From contig JAHHLF010000296.1 in assembly GCA_018679315.1 (NCBI GenBank), positions 1 to 5,924 on the forward strand: a stretch of DNA of 5,924 nt. The letters are read 5' to 3'. The position numbers and the translations under genes are program-made. The notes under the pieces are model-generated. The model was given only the letters and a program-made list of their open reading frames with translations, was not told where the DNA came from and ran no database searches. The DNA comes from Bacteroidia bacterium. GTDB lineage: Bacteria; Bacteroidota; Bacteroidia; Flavobacteriales; Flavobacteriaceae. Shown here piece by piece: positions 1 to 5,924 of the stretch (position 1 is the first letter of the stretch; every line of letters begins with the position of its first letter).

Positions 1-78
1 ATGTAGTACCCATCTGAGGGGCTGCAAGACAAAATCGCCCAGGAGGTGTGCTAAAATGAGCTTGGTGAAAATGATCAT
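1..78 (-). CDS. DUF3307 family membrane protein, N-terminal fragment (runs off window start)
   Basis: This is the first 26 codons of a leftward gene cut by the window edge. It begins with ATG at 78-76 and stays open to base 1. The start overlaps the satD stop in an ATGA arrangement (TGA at 77-75), which implies translational coupling. The peptide reads MIIFTKLILAHLLGDFVLQP, then RWVLH. The segment LxxAHLLGDFVLQP is the characteristic start of DUF3307 proteins, small multi-pass membrane proteins of unknown function. In Bacteroidota these are, to my recollection, commonly found next to SatD-family genes. The short hydrophobic run fits a first membrane helix carrying a buried GDF motif. The family call rests only on this N-terminal signature and the neighbour, because the rest of the protein is outside the window. 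No function can be assigned. Confidence 0.75.
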   Translation of the reverse strand, partial: MIIFTKLILAHLLGDFVLQPLRWVLH

Positions 79-686
79 TCGATCAAGTTAAGAATTTGTT
101 TTTCATAATGAGACAATATGGACTTAACCAATTTCCATCTAGCTCTTTTTCTACGCTGACTGATCGCAGATTGTTTTATATCTAATTGCCTGGCAAATGC
201 CATTTGTGACCGGTTGGGATGCGCCAGCGACAAGGCAGTTATCTCTGCCGAAACAGGGCTCCAGTGATCCATAAAATTCAGGGCAAGGGCAAGGATAAGG
301 TTCCATGTATCATCGAATTCGGACTTGCCGGTAGACAACATAAGGGTAGATTTCTTCTTCTTTAATAAACCAAAAGTGCGTCCGGAACGCTGATAGGCGG
401 TTCCGTTCGATTCACTTATCCGTTCGGCTTTGTGGCTTTCTTCCCCGATCCCTATCCCAATACGCACATCTAATTCAGGGTTTGACCGGATGATGGCCTT
501 AATTTGAAATGCAACCTTCAAGGCCTCTGAAGGATGCACTTTGAGTTGAAATTCGTCTCCGCGGTAGATCTCCCAAATGGCTGGTGTCGACCCATGTTCA
601 TTAAAAAATGCTTTAAGCGGATGCATCCACGAACTATTGAGTTGGACAGCAGAATTAATAATATCACCTGTTAGAATTGCAATCAT
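75..686 (-). CDS. SatD family protein: cyclase/GGDEF-like domain plus C-terminal helix-turn-helix
   Basis: This 203-residue cytoplasmic protein has no signal peptide. It starts MIAILTGDIINS, the usual opening of SatD-family proteins (named after the Streptococcus sat acid-tolerance locus). Residues 1-110 resemble a class III nucleotidyl-cyclase or GGDEF fold: strand one carries Asp8 (LTGD), a hairpin carries RGDEF at 42-46 with Asp44, and RIGIGIGE follows at 75-82. The two aspartates sit where cyclases hold their metal ions; this is inference from pattern, and catalysis is unproven. Residues about 157-183 (SQMAFARQLDIKQSAISQ and the following basic stretch) look like a DNA-binding helix-turn-helix. 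A nucleotide-sensing regulator is therefore plausible. The gene is translationally coupled to the DUF3307 gene through a 4-base overlap. The upstream gap contains palindromes that could be its operator. ATG at 686-684 is the natural start, since the conserved first strand begins there. Confidence 0.8.
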   Translation of the reverse strand: MIAILTGDIINSAVQLNSSWMHPLKAFFNEHGSTPAIWEIYRGDEFQLKVHPSEALKVAFQIKAIIRSNPELDVRIGIGIGEESHKAERISESNGTAYQRSGRTFGLLKKKKSTLMLSTGKSEFDDTWNLILALALNFMDHWSPVSAEITALSLAHPNRSQMAFARQLDIKQSAISQRRKRARWKLVKSILSHYEKQILNLIE

Positions 687-689
687 ACT

Positions 690-737
690 TATTAGTTAAA
701 ACGCTAATATATTAAAATATTATCTAATTAGCTAATA
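690..737. promoter_or_regulatory. AT-rich upstream region of satD with repeated TATTAG/CTAATA half-sites (possible operator)
   Basis: The 80-base gap between the methyltransferase-like gene and satD is only about one-sixth G+C and holds several related inverted elements. TATTAG at 690-695 and CTAATA at 704-709 form a 6-base inverted repeat with an 8-base spacer. A 10-base perfect palindrome ATTAGCTAAT lies at 727-736, overlapping a second palindrome CTAATTAG at 724-731. CTAATA recurs at 732-737, 28 bases from the copy at 704. The arrangement immediately upstream of a gene encoding a helix-turn-helix protein suggests an autoregulatory operator. AT-rich DNA produces short palindromes easily, so the functional call is inference. 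I saw no perfect TAnnTTTG box in this gap. Confidence 0.4.
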
Positions 738-766
738 AATTAAAAAGTAAGTCATTAAACTTATAC

Positions 767-1219
767 CTAGAACCAACGCCTTACCTCTTTGCAATACCGG
801 GAATAGGATTCCCCGAACAAGTTGCCCAAGGCTTCTTCTTCGGGTTTGATCTGAAAGGCATTCATATAGGACACAAATCCAGCTGCAAGCAATGTATTAA
901 AGGCATTGCCGAGATACAACCCATAGGCAAGGAGAAACAATAATAAGGAAAGATACATGGGGTTCCTGGTGAATCTGTATATGCCGCTAACCACCAAAAC
1001 ACTGGCCTTGCCGGGTTCCCTGGGATCAATGGTAGTCTTATTCATAAAAAACAAGATCATGGCCCAAATTGCAAGAACTAATCCTATACCGACAAGGGTC
1101 AAGATCAGGTATTTTCGACCGAAGAATTCAAATTCACCGACCGGAAGAAATCGATCCAATAGATACATCAGTAAAACAAAAATCAAGAAAATTACGGCAG
1201 GTGGTAGTTTGAGTCGCAT
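767..1219 (-). CDS. Isoprenylcysteine carboxylmethyltransferase (ICMT)/PEMT-like small membrane methyltransferase
   Basis: This is a 150-residue integral membrane protein of the ICMT/PEMT-like family, whose characterised members use S-adenosylmethionine. Hydrophobic segments lie at about residues 8-21, 38-59 and 91-120. The family signature is present: SGIYRFTRNPMY, with RNPMY at 85-89, followed after the last membrane stretch by EEE at 127-129 and FGESYSRY at 135-142, ending in VRRWF. Such short bacterial members are common and their substrates are mostly unknown; true prenyl-cysteine methylation is not implied. I chose ATG at 1219-1217. The frame can be extended seven codons to a TTG at 1240-1238, but MRLKLPPAVIFL is a typical start for these proteins, and a possible promoter box overlaps the TTG. 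It is divergent from rdgB and lies 80 bases upstream of satD on the same strand, with no obvious functional link. Confidence 0.85.
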   Translation of the reverse strand: MRLKLPPAVIFLIFVLLMYLLDRFLPVGEFEFFGRKYLILTLVGIGLVLAIWAMILFFMNKTTIDPREPGKASVLVVSGIYRFTRNPMYLSLLLFLLAYGLYLGNAFNTLLAAGFVSYMNAFQIKPEEEALGNLFGESYSRYCKEVRRWF

Positions 1220-1237
1220 TGTCCTATATAACGTCCA

Positions 1238-1245
1238 CAAATTTA
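1238..1245 (-). promoter_or_regulatory. Possible -7 box (TAAATTTG) for the ICMT-like gene
   Basis: On the minus strand, 1245-1238 reads TAAATTTG, a full match to the Bacteroidota -7 consensus TAnnTTTG. It lies in the 52-base divergent gap, about 18 bases before the ATG at 1219. The nearest upstream TTG is only about 14 bases away, shorter than the usual spacing to the -33 element, so the match could be chance. Confidence 0.3.
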
Positions 1246-1271
1246 CTACTTTCGACCACCAAAACGCTTAA

Positions 1272-1844
1272 GTGGAACTTGTTTTTGCAACACATAATAC
1301 GCACAAAGCACAGGAAGTTGGTGCCATGCTACCTGAAGGTTATATACTTAAAAGCCTCGCAGATATTAGTTTTCACCAAGACATACCGGAAACAGAAAAC
1401 ACCTTAGAGGGCAATGCCCTTCTTAAGGCTCAAGCTGTTTTCGATGCGTGTCAACTTCCTTCATTTGCAGATGATACAGGGCTTTTTATTTCCGGTCTTA
1501 ACGGGGCACCCGGTGTGCTTAGTGCTCGATATGCAGGTTCTCCTGCCGACTCAGTAGCGAATATGCAGAAAGTGCTCACCGAATTAGGCTCAGCGAAAAG
1601 GGAGGCCTATTTTCGTACGGTCATTGCCCTGGTCACGGTAGAGGGCGTCCATTATTTCAGTGGGGAAATAGCAGGCAAGATCCTCCATGAGCCCAGAGGA
1701 GCAGGAGGGTTTGGCTATGATCCCATTTTTATGCCTGAGGGATATGATCGCAGCTTTGCAGAATTGCCATCAGAAGTAAAGAATAAAATCAGTCACCGTG
1801 CCCTGGCCTTTAAATCGCTTATCGCCTTCCTTTCCAACTTATAG
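1272..1844 (+). CDS. rdgB: Non-canonical purine NTP pyrophosphatase (XTP/dITP diphosphatase, RdgB/HAM1 family)
   Basis: This enzyme hydrolyses dITP, ITP and XTP to monophosphates and pyrophosphate, keeping deaminated purines out of DNA and RNA; it acts in the cytosol. The 190 residues match the family's usual length. Diagnostic motifs are all present: FATHNTHK at 5-12 (substrate-binding loop), ETENTLEGNALLKA around residue 40-53 (metal-binding glutamate), FADDTGL at 65-71 (catalytic aspartate pair), GAPGVLSARYAG, GGFGYDPIF (base-recognition loop) and KNKISHRALA near the C terminus. The start is GTG at 1272: the codon immediately before it is an in-frame TAA, and the conserved VFATHN strand begins at the fourth residue, so no ATG is possible. 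It is divergent from the ICMT-like gene. The next gene lies 95 bases downstream and appears to have its own promoter. Confidence 0.96.
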   Translation: MELVFATHNTHKAQEVGAMLPEGYILKSLADISFHQDIPETENTLEGNALLKAQAVFDACQLPSFADDTGLFISGLNGAPGVLSARYAGSPADSVANMQKVLTELGSAKREAYFRTVIALVTVEGVHYFSGEIAGKILHEPRGAGGFGYDPIFMPEGYDRSFAELPSEVKNKISHRALAFKSLIAFLSNL

Positions 1845-1892
1845 CGCACTTAGTTATTTAGGGAATTGAGTGACAGGCTGCTAAATTCACCG

Positions 1893-1900
1893 TATCTTTG
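1893..1900 (+). promoter_or_regulatory. Likely -7 promoter box (TATCTTTG) for the DEAD-box helicase gene
   Basis: TATCTTTG is a full match to the Bacteroidota -7 consensus TAnnTTTG. It sits 39 bases before the ATG at 1940, which would give a leader of about 30 bases. A TTG that could serve as the -33 element lies at 1866-1868, leaving 24 bases between the elements, slightly longer than the typical spacing. The box includes the TTG at 1898 that could be mistaken for the gene's start, which argues against that upstream start. Confidence 0.5.
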
Positions 1901-1939
1901 CCGCTCATTTATGTCGAGAGGCATAGGCAATCCATTTAC

Positions 1940-3688
1940 ATGACAACTTTTAAGGCATTAGGGCTCCATGAGCCATTTGTTAATGCTACACTTGACCTGG
2001 GTTTTGAAACACCCACTGAGATCCAGGAAAAAACAATTCCTGTGCTACTATCCGGGGAAACCGATTTGATCGCATTGGCGCAAACGGGAACCGGAAAAAC
2101 GGCAGCTTTTGGTCTTCCCCTACTCCAATCTATTGAGGTGGAGAGCCGGATCACCCAGGCGGTAATTCTTTCCCCTACGCGCGAGCTATGTATGCAGATC
2201 ACACAGGAGATGAAGCAGTATGGAAAATATCTCAAAGGTCTGAACGCAGTAGCCGTCTACGGAGGTGCCAGCATAAACGAGCAGGCAAAACAGCTAAAAA
2301 GAGGGGCTCAGATCATTATTGCCACTCCGGGTCGATTAAAAGATCTGATGTCGCGTGGCTATATTGACTTGGGTAAGATCTCTTATTGTATCCTGGACGA
2401 AGCTGATGAAATGCTGAATATGGGCTTCTATCCGGAAATTAAAGAAATACTTTCTAAAAGCCCTGATGATAAATCTACCTGGTTATTTTCTGCCACCATG
2501 CCCAAGGAGGTGTCACGCATAGCCATGAAGTTCATGCATAATCCGTTCGAAATATCAGTTGGCGAAAAAAACACATCTACAGATTCTGTACGCCACGAAT
2601 ATTACACCATTGGGGGACGCGACCGCTATCCAGCATTGAAACGCCTGGTTGATGCCAACCCGGGTATCTTCTCTGTTATATTCTGCAGGACAAAGCGCGA
2701 TACGCAGCGGATCGCTGAAAAGTTAATTGAAGACGGTTACAATGCCGGTGCCATACATGGCGATCTCAGTCAGAATCAGCGAGACCTGGTAATGAATGCT
2801 TTTCGTAGAAAACAATTGCAATTATTGGTGGCGACAGATGTGGCCGCAAGAGGGATCGATGTCGATGAAATAACGCATGTGATCAACTACCAACTGCCTG
2901 ATGAAATTGAAACCTATACTCATAGAAGTGGCCGGACGGGTAGGGCGGGAAAATCGGGTATTTCCATGGTGATCACTACTCGCAGCGAATTGCGTAAGAT
3001 CCATCAGATAGAAAAGAAGATAAAGCAGGAGTTTGAAAGCAAAAAGATCCCTACTGGTCTGGAGATCTGCGAGATACAGCTATATCATCTTGCAAATAAA
3101 GTCAAAGAAACGGCCATAGATAAAGATATTGAGGGATATCTTCCAGCCATTAACGACGTACTTGAAGGCATTACGCGGGAAGAATTGATCAACAAAATGA
3201 TGTCTGTGGAGTTCAAGAGATTCCACAATTATTACAGCAAGTCAAAAGATCTGAATTCGCCCTCTGGCAATGGAGAATCCCGACAAGCAAAAAGTCGCTC
3301 AAAATCTTATGCCTCAGATACGACCCGATATTTTATCACCCTGGGAGAGCGCGATGGTTTTGATTGGAAATCCCTTAAAGATTTTGTTACGAGTGCCTTA
3401 AAAGTAGACCGTGATGAGATCTTTAGAATCGATGTAAAAGAGAGTTTTTCCTTTTTTAACACTGCCCCTGATCTGCAGGACTTTGTATTATCGACCCTTT
3501 CCGCAGCTAAACACAAAGGCAGACCGGTAAGCATAGAGATCTCCAGAAATCCGGAGATCGCCCCCGGGGGAGGAAAACGACGAAAGAAAAGTCGGGGTAA
3601 ATCTTCAAGCTTCCAAAAGCGCGATACTTTTTACCGAGGTAAAAAAAAGAAAGGCAAGAGCACCGGAAAACGAAGAAAGAAAAGATAG
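1940..3688 (+). CDS. deaD: DEAD-box ATP-dependent RNA helicase, DeaD/CsdA type with DbpA-like RNA-binding domain
   Basis: This 582-residue cytoplasmic RNA helicase remodels RNA using ATP; relatives assist ribosome assembly and mRNA turnover, often in the cold. All superfamily 2 motifs are visible: Q motif ending at Gln29, AQTGTGKT 47-54, PTREL 79-83, TPGR 129-132, DEAD 153-156, SAT 184-186, VIFCR 246-250, ATDVAARGID 298-307 and HRSGRTGR 328-335. A linker with acidic and basic stretches follows, then a DbpA-type RNA-binding domain at about 463-536 (RYFITLGERDGFDW onward). A very basic tail at about 540-582, rich in Lys, Arg, Gly and Ser, closes the protein. This order matches DeaD/CsdA better than the shorter DbpA; the symbol is by architecture only. 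ATG at 1940 (MTTFKALGL) is preferred over a TTG at 1898, because the 14 extra codons overlap a promoter box and do not resemble the family. Confidence 0.95.
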   Translation: MTTFKALGLHEPFVNATLDLGFETPTEIQEKTIPVLLSGETDLIALAQTGTGKTAAFGLPLLQSIEVESRITQAVILSPTRELCMQITQEMKQYGKYLKGLNAVAVYGGASINEQAKQLKRGAQIIIATPGRLKDLMSRGYIDLGKISYCILDEADEMLNMGFYPEIKEILSKSPDDKSTWLFSATMPKEVSRIAMKFMHNPFEISVGEKNTSTDSVRHEYYTIGGRDRYPALKRLVDANPGIFSVIFCRTKRDTQRIAEKLIEDGYNAGAIHGDLSQNQRDLVMNAFRRKQLQLLVATDVAARGIDVDEITHVINYQLPDEIETYTHRSGRTGRAGKSGISMVITTRSELRKIHQIEKKIKQEFESKKIPTGLEICEIQLYHLANKVKETAIDKDIEGYLPAINDVLEGITREELINKMMSVEFKRFHNYYSKSKDLNSPSGNGESRQAKSRSKSYASDTTRYFITLGERDGFDWKSLKDFVTSALKVDRDEIFRIDVKESFSFFNTAPDLQDFVLSTLSAAKHKGRPVSIEISRNPEIAPGGGKRRKKSRGKSSSFQKRDTFYRGKKKKGKSTGKRRKKR

Positions 3689-3772
3689 GTCTGTAAATTG
3701 CGTTAATAGTATATTAAAAGAGAGCTGGCCATAAATTTTTTGCTTTATTTGGCTTATGAATATCGGATTGCT

Positions 3773-4555
3773 ATGAACAGAATCTTGATCACAATAGTGT
3801 TTCTTATTGGGATGACCTCCTATGCTCAGGATACTATCACACCTGTACAGGAGCAAGAATTTCGCGCTACGGTCATCAATGCACAAACACAGCGCCCTTT
3901 AGAAAGTGTTCACGTGATCAACTTGAATAAAGTGAAAGGGACCATTACGAATGCCAAAGGCGACTTTACAATTACGGCCAGTGTGAATGATACCTTATTT
4001 TTCTCCTATCTGGGTTTTAAATCTCAAAAAATCCGTATCACCAATGATATGTTCAAGTTTGAGGACACAAAGGTGGCCCTGACAGAATTAGCCTACGCGC
4101 TGGAGGAAGTGATCCTGCAGCCCTATCAGCTTACAGGGTATCTGGAGATCGATGTTAAAAATCTACCCATTAACACTGCCTATCAGTACAGTATTTCAGG
4201 GCTTCCCCGTAGTTATGAAGCCGGATCTAAAAACCCCAGCGCCGTAACCAAGGTTTTGGGAGCTATCCTGAATCCTGTTGATCTGCTTCGAAATCTTTTT
4301 GGGAAGAAACCCAGGCAAATGCGAAAGCTGCGTCTAATCAAGGAAGATGATGAGATCCGGGATCTTCTGGCCTCAAAATTTGACCGGGAGACACTTACAG
4401 AGCTGCTTCAATTGGAGAAGGTAGATATAGATGACATCTTATCTAATTGCAGTTATTCAAAGTCCTTTATTAAAACTGCCAACGATCTCCAGATCCTTGA
4501 TGCCATTAGCAGCTGCTATGAGGAATATCGGGTTCTGAATCGTCGATCAGAGTGA
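3773..4555 (+). CDS. Secreted protein with CarboxypepD_reg-like domain, function unknown
   Basis: This is a 260-residue predicted periplasmic or envelope protein. Residues 1-18 form a signal peptide with likely cleavage after SYA (Ala18/Gln19). Residues about 29-91 form a carboxypeptidase-regulatory-like beta-sandwich: FRATVINAQTQRPLESVHV, then KGTITNAKGDF and LFFSYLGFKS, the pattern that opens many SusC/TonB-dependent receptors in Bacteroidota. The following ALEEVILQPY (109-118) resembles the start of a TonB plug, but no plug or beta-barrel follows. Instead there is a roughly 140-residue mixed, charged C-terminal region with two cysteines. It is thus a stand-alone protein of a type common in flavobacteria and usually annotated only by the domain. 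ATG at 3773 is chosen because the signal peptide starts there; the frame extends upstream to a TTG at 3740, which adds no sensible sequence. Gaps of 84 bases before and 123 after suggest a single-gene unit. I cannot assign a function. Confidence 0.85.
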   Translation: MNRILITIVFLIGMTSYAQDTITPVQEQEFRATVINAQTQRPLESVHVINLNKVKGTITNAKGDFTITASVNDTLFFSYLGFKSQKIRITNDMFKFEDTKVALTELAYALEEVILQPYQLTGYLEIDVKNLPINTAYQYSISGLPRSYEAGSKNPSAVTKVLGAILNPVDLLRNLFGKKPRQMRKLRLIKEDDEIRDLLASKFDRETLTELLQLEKVDIDDILSNCSYSKSFIKTANDLQILDAISSCYEEYRVLNRRSE

Positions 4556-4636
4556 TATTATCTTGTCTTTCAACTTCTTGAACCACTTCCTACTCTGTTG
4601 TTTTCATTTCATCTATCCTTAGAAAGAAAATTTTAA

Positions 4637-4670
4637 TTTTTGGTCGGCAATGTTTAGCTTTAGCCAAAAT
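4637..4670. repeat. Inverted repeat TTTTGG-N20-CCAAAA upstream of the amylase gene
   Basis: TTTTGG at 4638-4643 and CCAAAA at 4664-4669 are perfect inverted copies separated by 20 bases. Between them is a tandem TTTAGC TTTAGC (4653-4664). The element ends nine bases before the amylase ATG. It could be an operator or a weak leader hairpin, but 6-base arms in AT-rich DNA may also be chance. Confidence 0.25.
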
Positions 4671-4678
4671 CTTTACCC

Positions 4679-5924
4679 ATGAAAAATTGGCTATTCCTCG
4701 GCTTGGTCCTGCTTATTCTCGGGTCTTGTAAAGAGAGGGAAAATACTGTGGTGGCAGATGCCAGCACGGCTATTGATAGTACTTCTGTTGAGAAGACACC
4801 TTTCCTATGGGAGGCAGCCAATGTCTATTTTCTTCTCACAGATCGCTTCAACAATGGAAATCCGGAAAATGATGTCAACTTAGACAGAACGAATCCTACT
4901 GCAGTTCTCAGAGGGTTTATGGGAGGTGACCTCCAGGGCATAACCCAAAAGATAAACGAAGGCTATTTTACAGATCTTGGTGTTAATGCTATTTGGTTTA
5001 CACCAGTGGTAGAGCAAGTTCATGGGGATGTAGATGAAGGTACAGGAAATACCTATGCTTATCACGGCTATTGGACAAAGGACTGGACAGCTTTAGATCC
5101 CAACTTTGGGATAAAGGAAGATCTTGAAGCTTTAGTCAAAGCAGCACATGGCAAAAATATAAGGGTCTTACTGGATGCTGTTGTCAATCATACAGGGCCC
5201 GTTACAGAAAAGGACCCGGTATGGCCGGAGGAATGGGTTCGGACCACACCAACTTGTGAATTTACCACCTATGAAAACACAACTGCCTGCACCCTGGTGG
5301 AAAATCTCCCGGATATTTATACCGAATCAGATGAACCGGTGGAACTCCCTGATGCTTTACTTGCCAAATGGAAAGAAGAAGGCAGGCTTAGTAATGAATT
5401 GGATGAATTGCAAGTATTCTTTGACAGAACGGGCTATCCCAGGGCTCCCAGGTTTTATATTATTAAGTGGCTCACAGACTACGTAAAGGACCTGGGCATT
5501 GATGGGTTTAGGGTAGATACCGTCAAGCATGCCGATGAACACACCTGGGCTGAATTATATAAAGAAGCGTCCCTGGCTTTTGATTCCTGGAAACAAAAAC
5601 ATCCGAATGAGACCCTGGATGACACCCAATTCTATATGGTAGGTGAGGTCTATAATTATGCCATCTCAGGCGGACGCAATTTTGATTTTGGTGACAAGAA
5701 GGTAGATTACTTTGATCATGGTTTTCAGAGCCTAATCAATTTTGACCTTAAAACAGACGCAGAAAAAAATTATGAGACCATTTTCAGGAAATACAATACC
5801 CTGCTTAATACAAAGCTCAAAGGTAAAGGCGTAATGAACTATTTAACGTCTCACGATGATGGATCTCCTTTTGATCCAAAACGAGAGAATACCTACCAGG
5901 CAGCCAATGTATTGCTCCTTACCC
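4679..5924 (+). CDS. GH13 alpha-amylase family lipoprotein, MalS-like (runs off window end)
   Basis: The first 415 codons of a glycoside hydrolase 13 enzyme are present with no stop before the edge. It should cleave alpha-1,4-glucans such as starch, glycogen or maltodextrins. A lipoprotein signal (MKNWLFLGLVLLILGSC) ends in lipobox LGSC with Cys17 as lipidated residue; CKERE and a low-complexity linker follow to about residue 40. The catalytic (beta/alpha)8 barrel starts near NVYFLLTDRF and shows all four conserved regions: DAVVNH 166-171, GFRVD 276-280 with nucleophile Asp280, GEV with acid/base Glu323, and SHDD with His392 and Asp393. HGYWTKDWTALDPNFG and LPDIYTES resemble the periplasmic amylase MalS (GH13 subfamily 19), an inference from memory. 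Cys193 and Cys204 may form a disulfide in an insertion after region I. ATG at 4679 fits the signal peptide. The 123-base upstream gap implies an independent promoter. Confidence 0.93.
   Translation, partial: MKNWLFLGLVLLILGSCKERENTVVADASTAIDSTSVEKTPFLWEAANVYFLLTDRFNNGNPENDVNLDRTNPTAVLRGFMGGDLQGITQKINEGYFTDLGVNAIWFTPVVEQVHGDVDEGTGNTYAYHGYWTKDWTALDPNFGIKEDLEALVKAAHGKNIRVLLDAVVNHTGPVTEKDPVWPEEWVRTTPTCEFTTYENTTACTLVENLPDIYTESDEPVELPDALLAKWKEEGRLSNELDELQVFFDRTGYPRAPRFYIIKWLTDYVKDLGIDGFRVDTVKHADEHTWAELYKEASLAFDSWKQKHPNETLDDTQFYMVGEVYNYAISGGRNFDFGDKKVDYFDHGFQSLINFDLKTDAEKNYETIFRKYNTLLNTKLKGKGVMNYLTSHDDGSPFDPKRENTYQAANVLLLT

Noticed and set aside
113..686. Reading the RGDEF motif of SatD as a true GGDEF diguanylate cyclase
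   Set aside because: The GG of the signature is replaced by RG, the domain is shorter than a GGDEF domain, and the N-terminal TGDIINS matches SatD proteins; only a distant fold similarity is supportable.
957..1407. Rightward open frames at 957-1271 and 1219-1407
   Set aside because: They are antisense to the ICMT-like gene and out of frame with rdgB, and their peptides show no family motif. The overlapping genes have clear diagnostic motifs in their own frames.
1864..1889. GAATT/AATTC inverted repeat between rdgB and the helicase
   Set aside because: The arms are five bases, imperfectly extended, with a long loop and no U-run; more likely chance within a promoter region.
1936..2235. Leftward open frame inside the helicase gene
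   Set aside because: It is antisense to the conserved Q motif and Walker A region, and its translation looks like reverse-strand noise.
2822..3004. Leftward open frame inside the helicase gene
   Set aside because: It is antisense to motifs V and VI of the helicase and shows no recognisable protein features.
3307..3886. Leftward open frames at 3307-3534 and 3605-3886
   Set aside because: They lie antisense to the helicase C terminus and to the signal peptide region of the next gene; no motifs, and the overlaps make them implausible.
4569..4582. TTCAA-cttc-TTGAA hairpin after the CarboxypepD_reg-like gene, considered as a terminator
   Set aside because: The stem is five A+T-rich pairs and no U-run follows directly, so it does not support an intrinsic terminator.
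4880..5542. Open frames at 4880-5065 (minus), 5175-5486 (plus, other frame) and 5357-5542 (minus)
   Set aside because: All are shadows of the amylase gene, whose frame runs uninterrupted from 4679 to the window end with the four GH13 regions.

Overview
The window looks like ordinary chromosome from a member of the Bacteroidota, most likely a Flavobacteriaceae relative. The support is indirect: moderate-to-low G+C, few Shine-Dalgarno-like sites, a TAnnTTTG promoter box of the Bacteroidota type, a secreted CarboxypepD_reg-like protein, and a lipoprotein alpha-amylase. No RNA gene, mobile element, CRISPR array or phage feature was seen.

Layout. Positions 1-1219 are read leftward. From right to left they hold a small isoprenylcysteine-methyltransferase-like membrane protein (767-1219), an AT-rich regulatory gap (687-766), a SatD-family protein (75-686), and the first 26 codons of a DUF3307 membrane protein (1-78) that overlaps satD by an ATGA junction. 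Positions 1272-5924 are read rightward: the XTP/dITP pyrophosphatase rdgB with a GTG start (1272-1844), a DeaD/CsdA-type DEAD-box RNA helicase (1940-3688), a secreted CarboxypepD_reg-like protein of unknown function (3773-4555), and a GH13 alpha-amylase lipoprotein (4679 to the window end, incomplete). The two arms diverge from a 52-base gap at 1220-1271.

How the genes fit together. The rightward genes are separated by 84-124 bases and belong to different processes (nucleotide pool cleaning, RNA remodelling, envelope, starch or maltodextrin breakdown), so they are probably separate transcription units. The only tightly coupled unit is satD-DUF3307. SatD here appears to combine a nucleotidyl-cyclase/GGDEF-like N-terminal fold with a C-terminal helix-turn-helix, and its upstream gap is dense in TATTAG/CTAATA palindromes. 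This makes an autoregulated two-gene unit the most interesting part of an otherwise housekeeping window.
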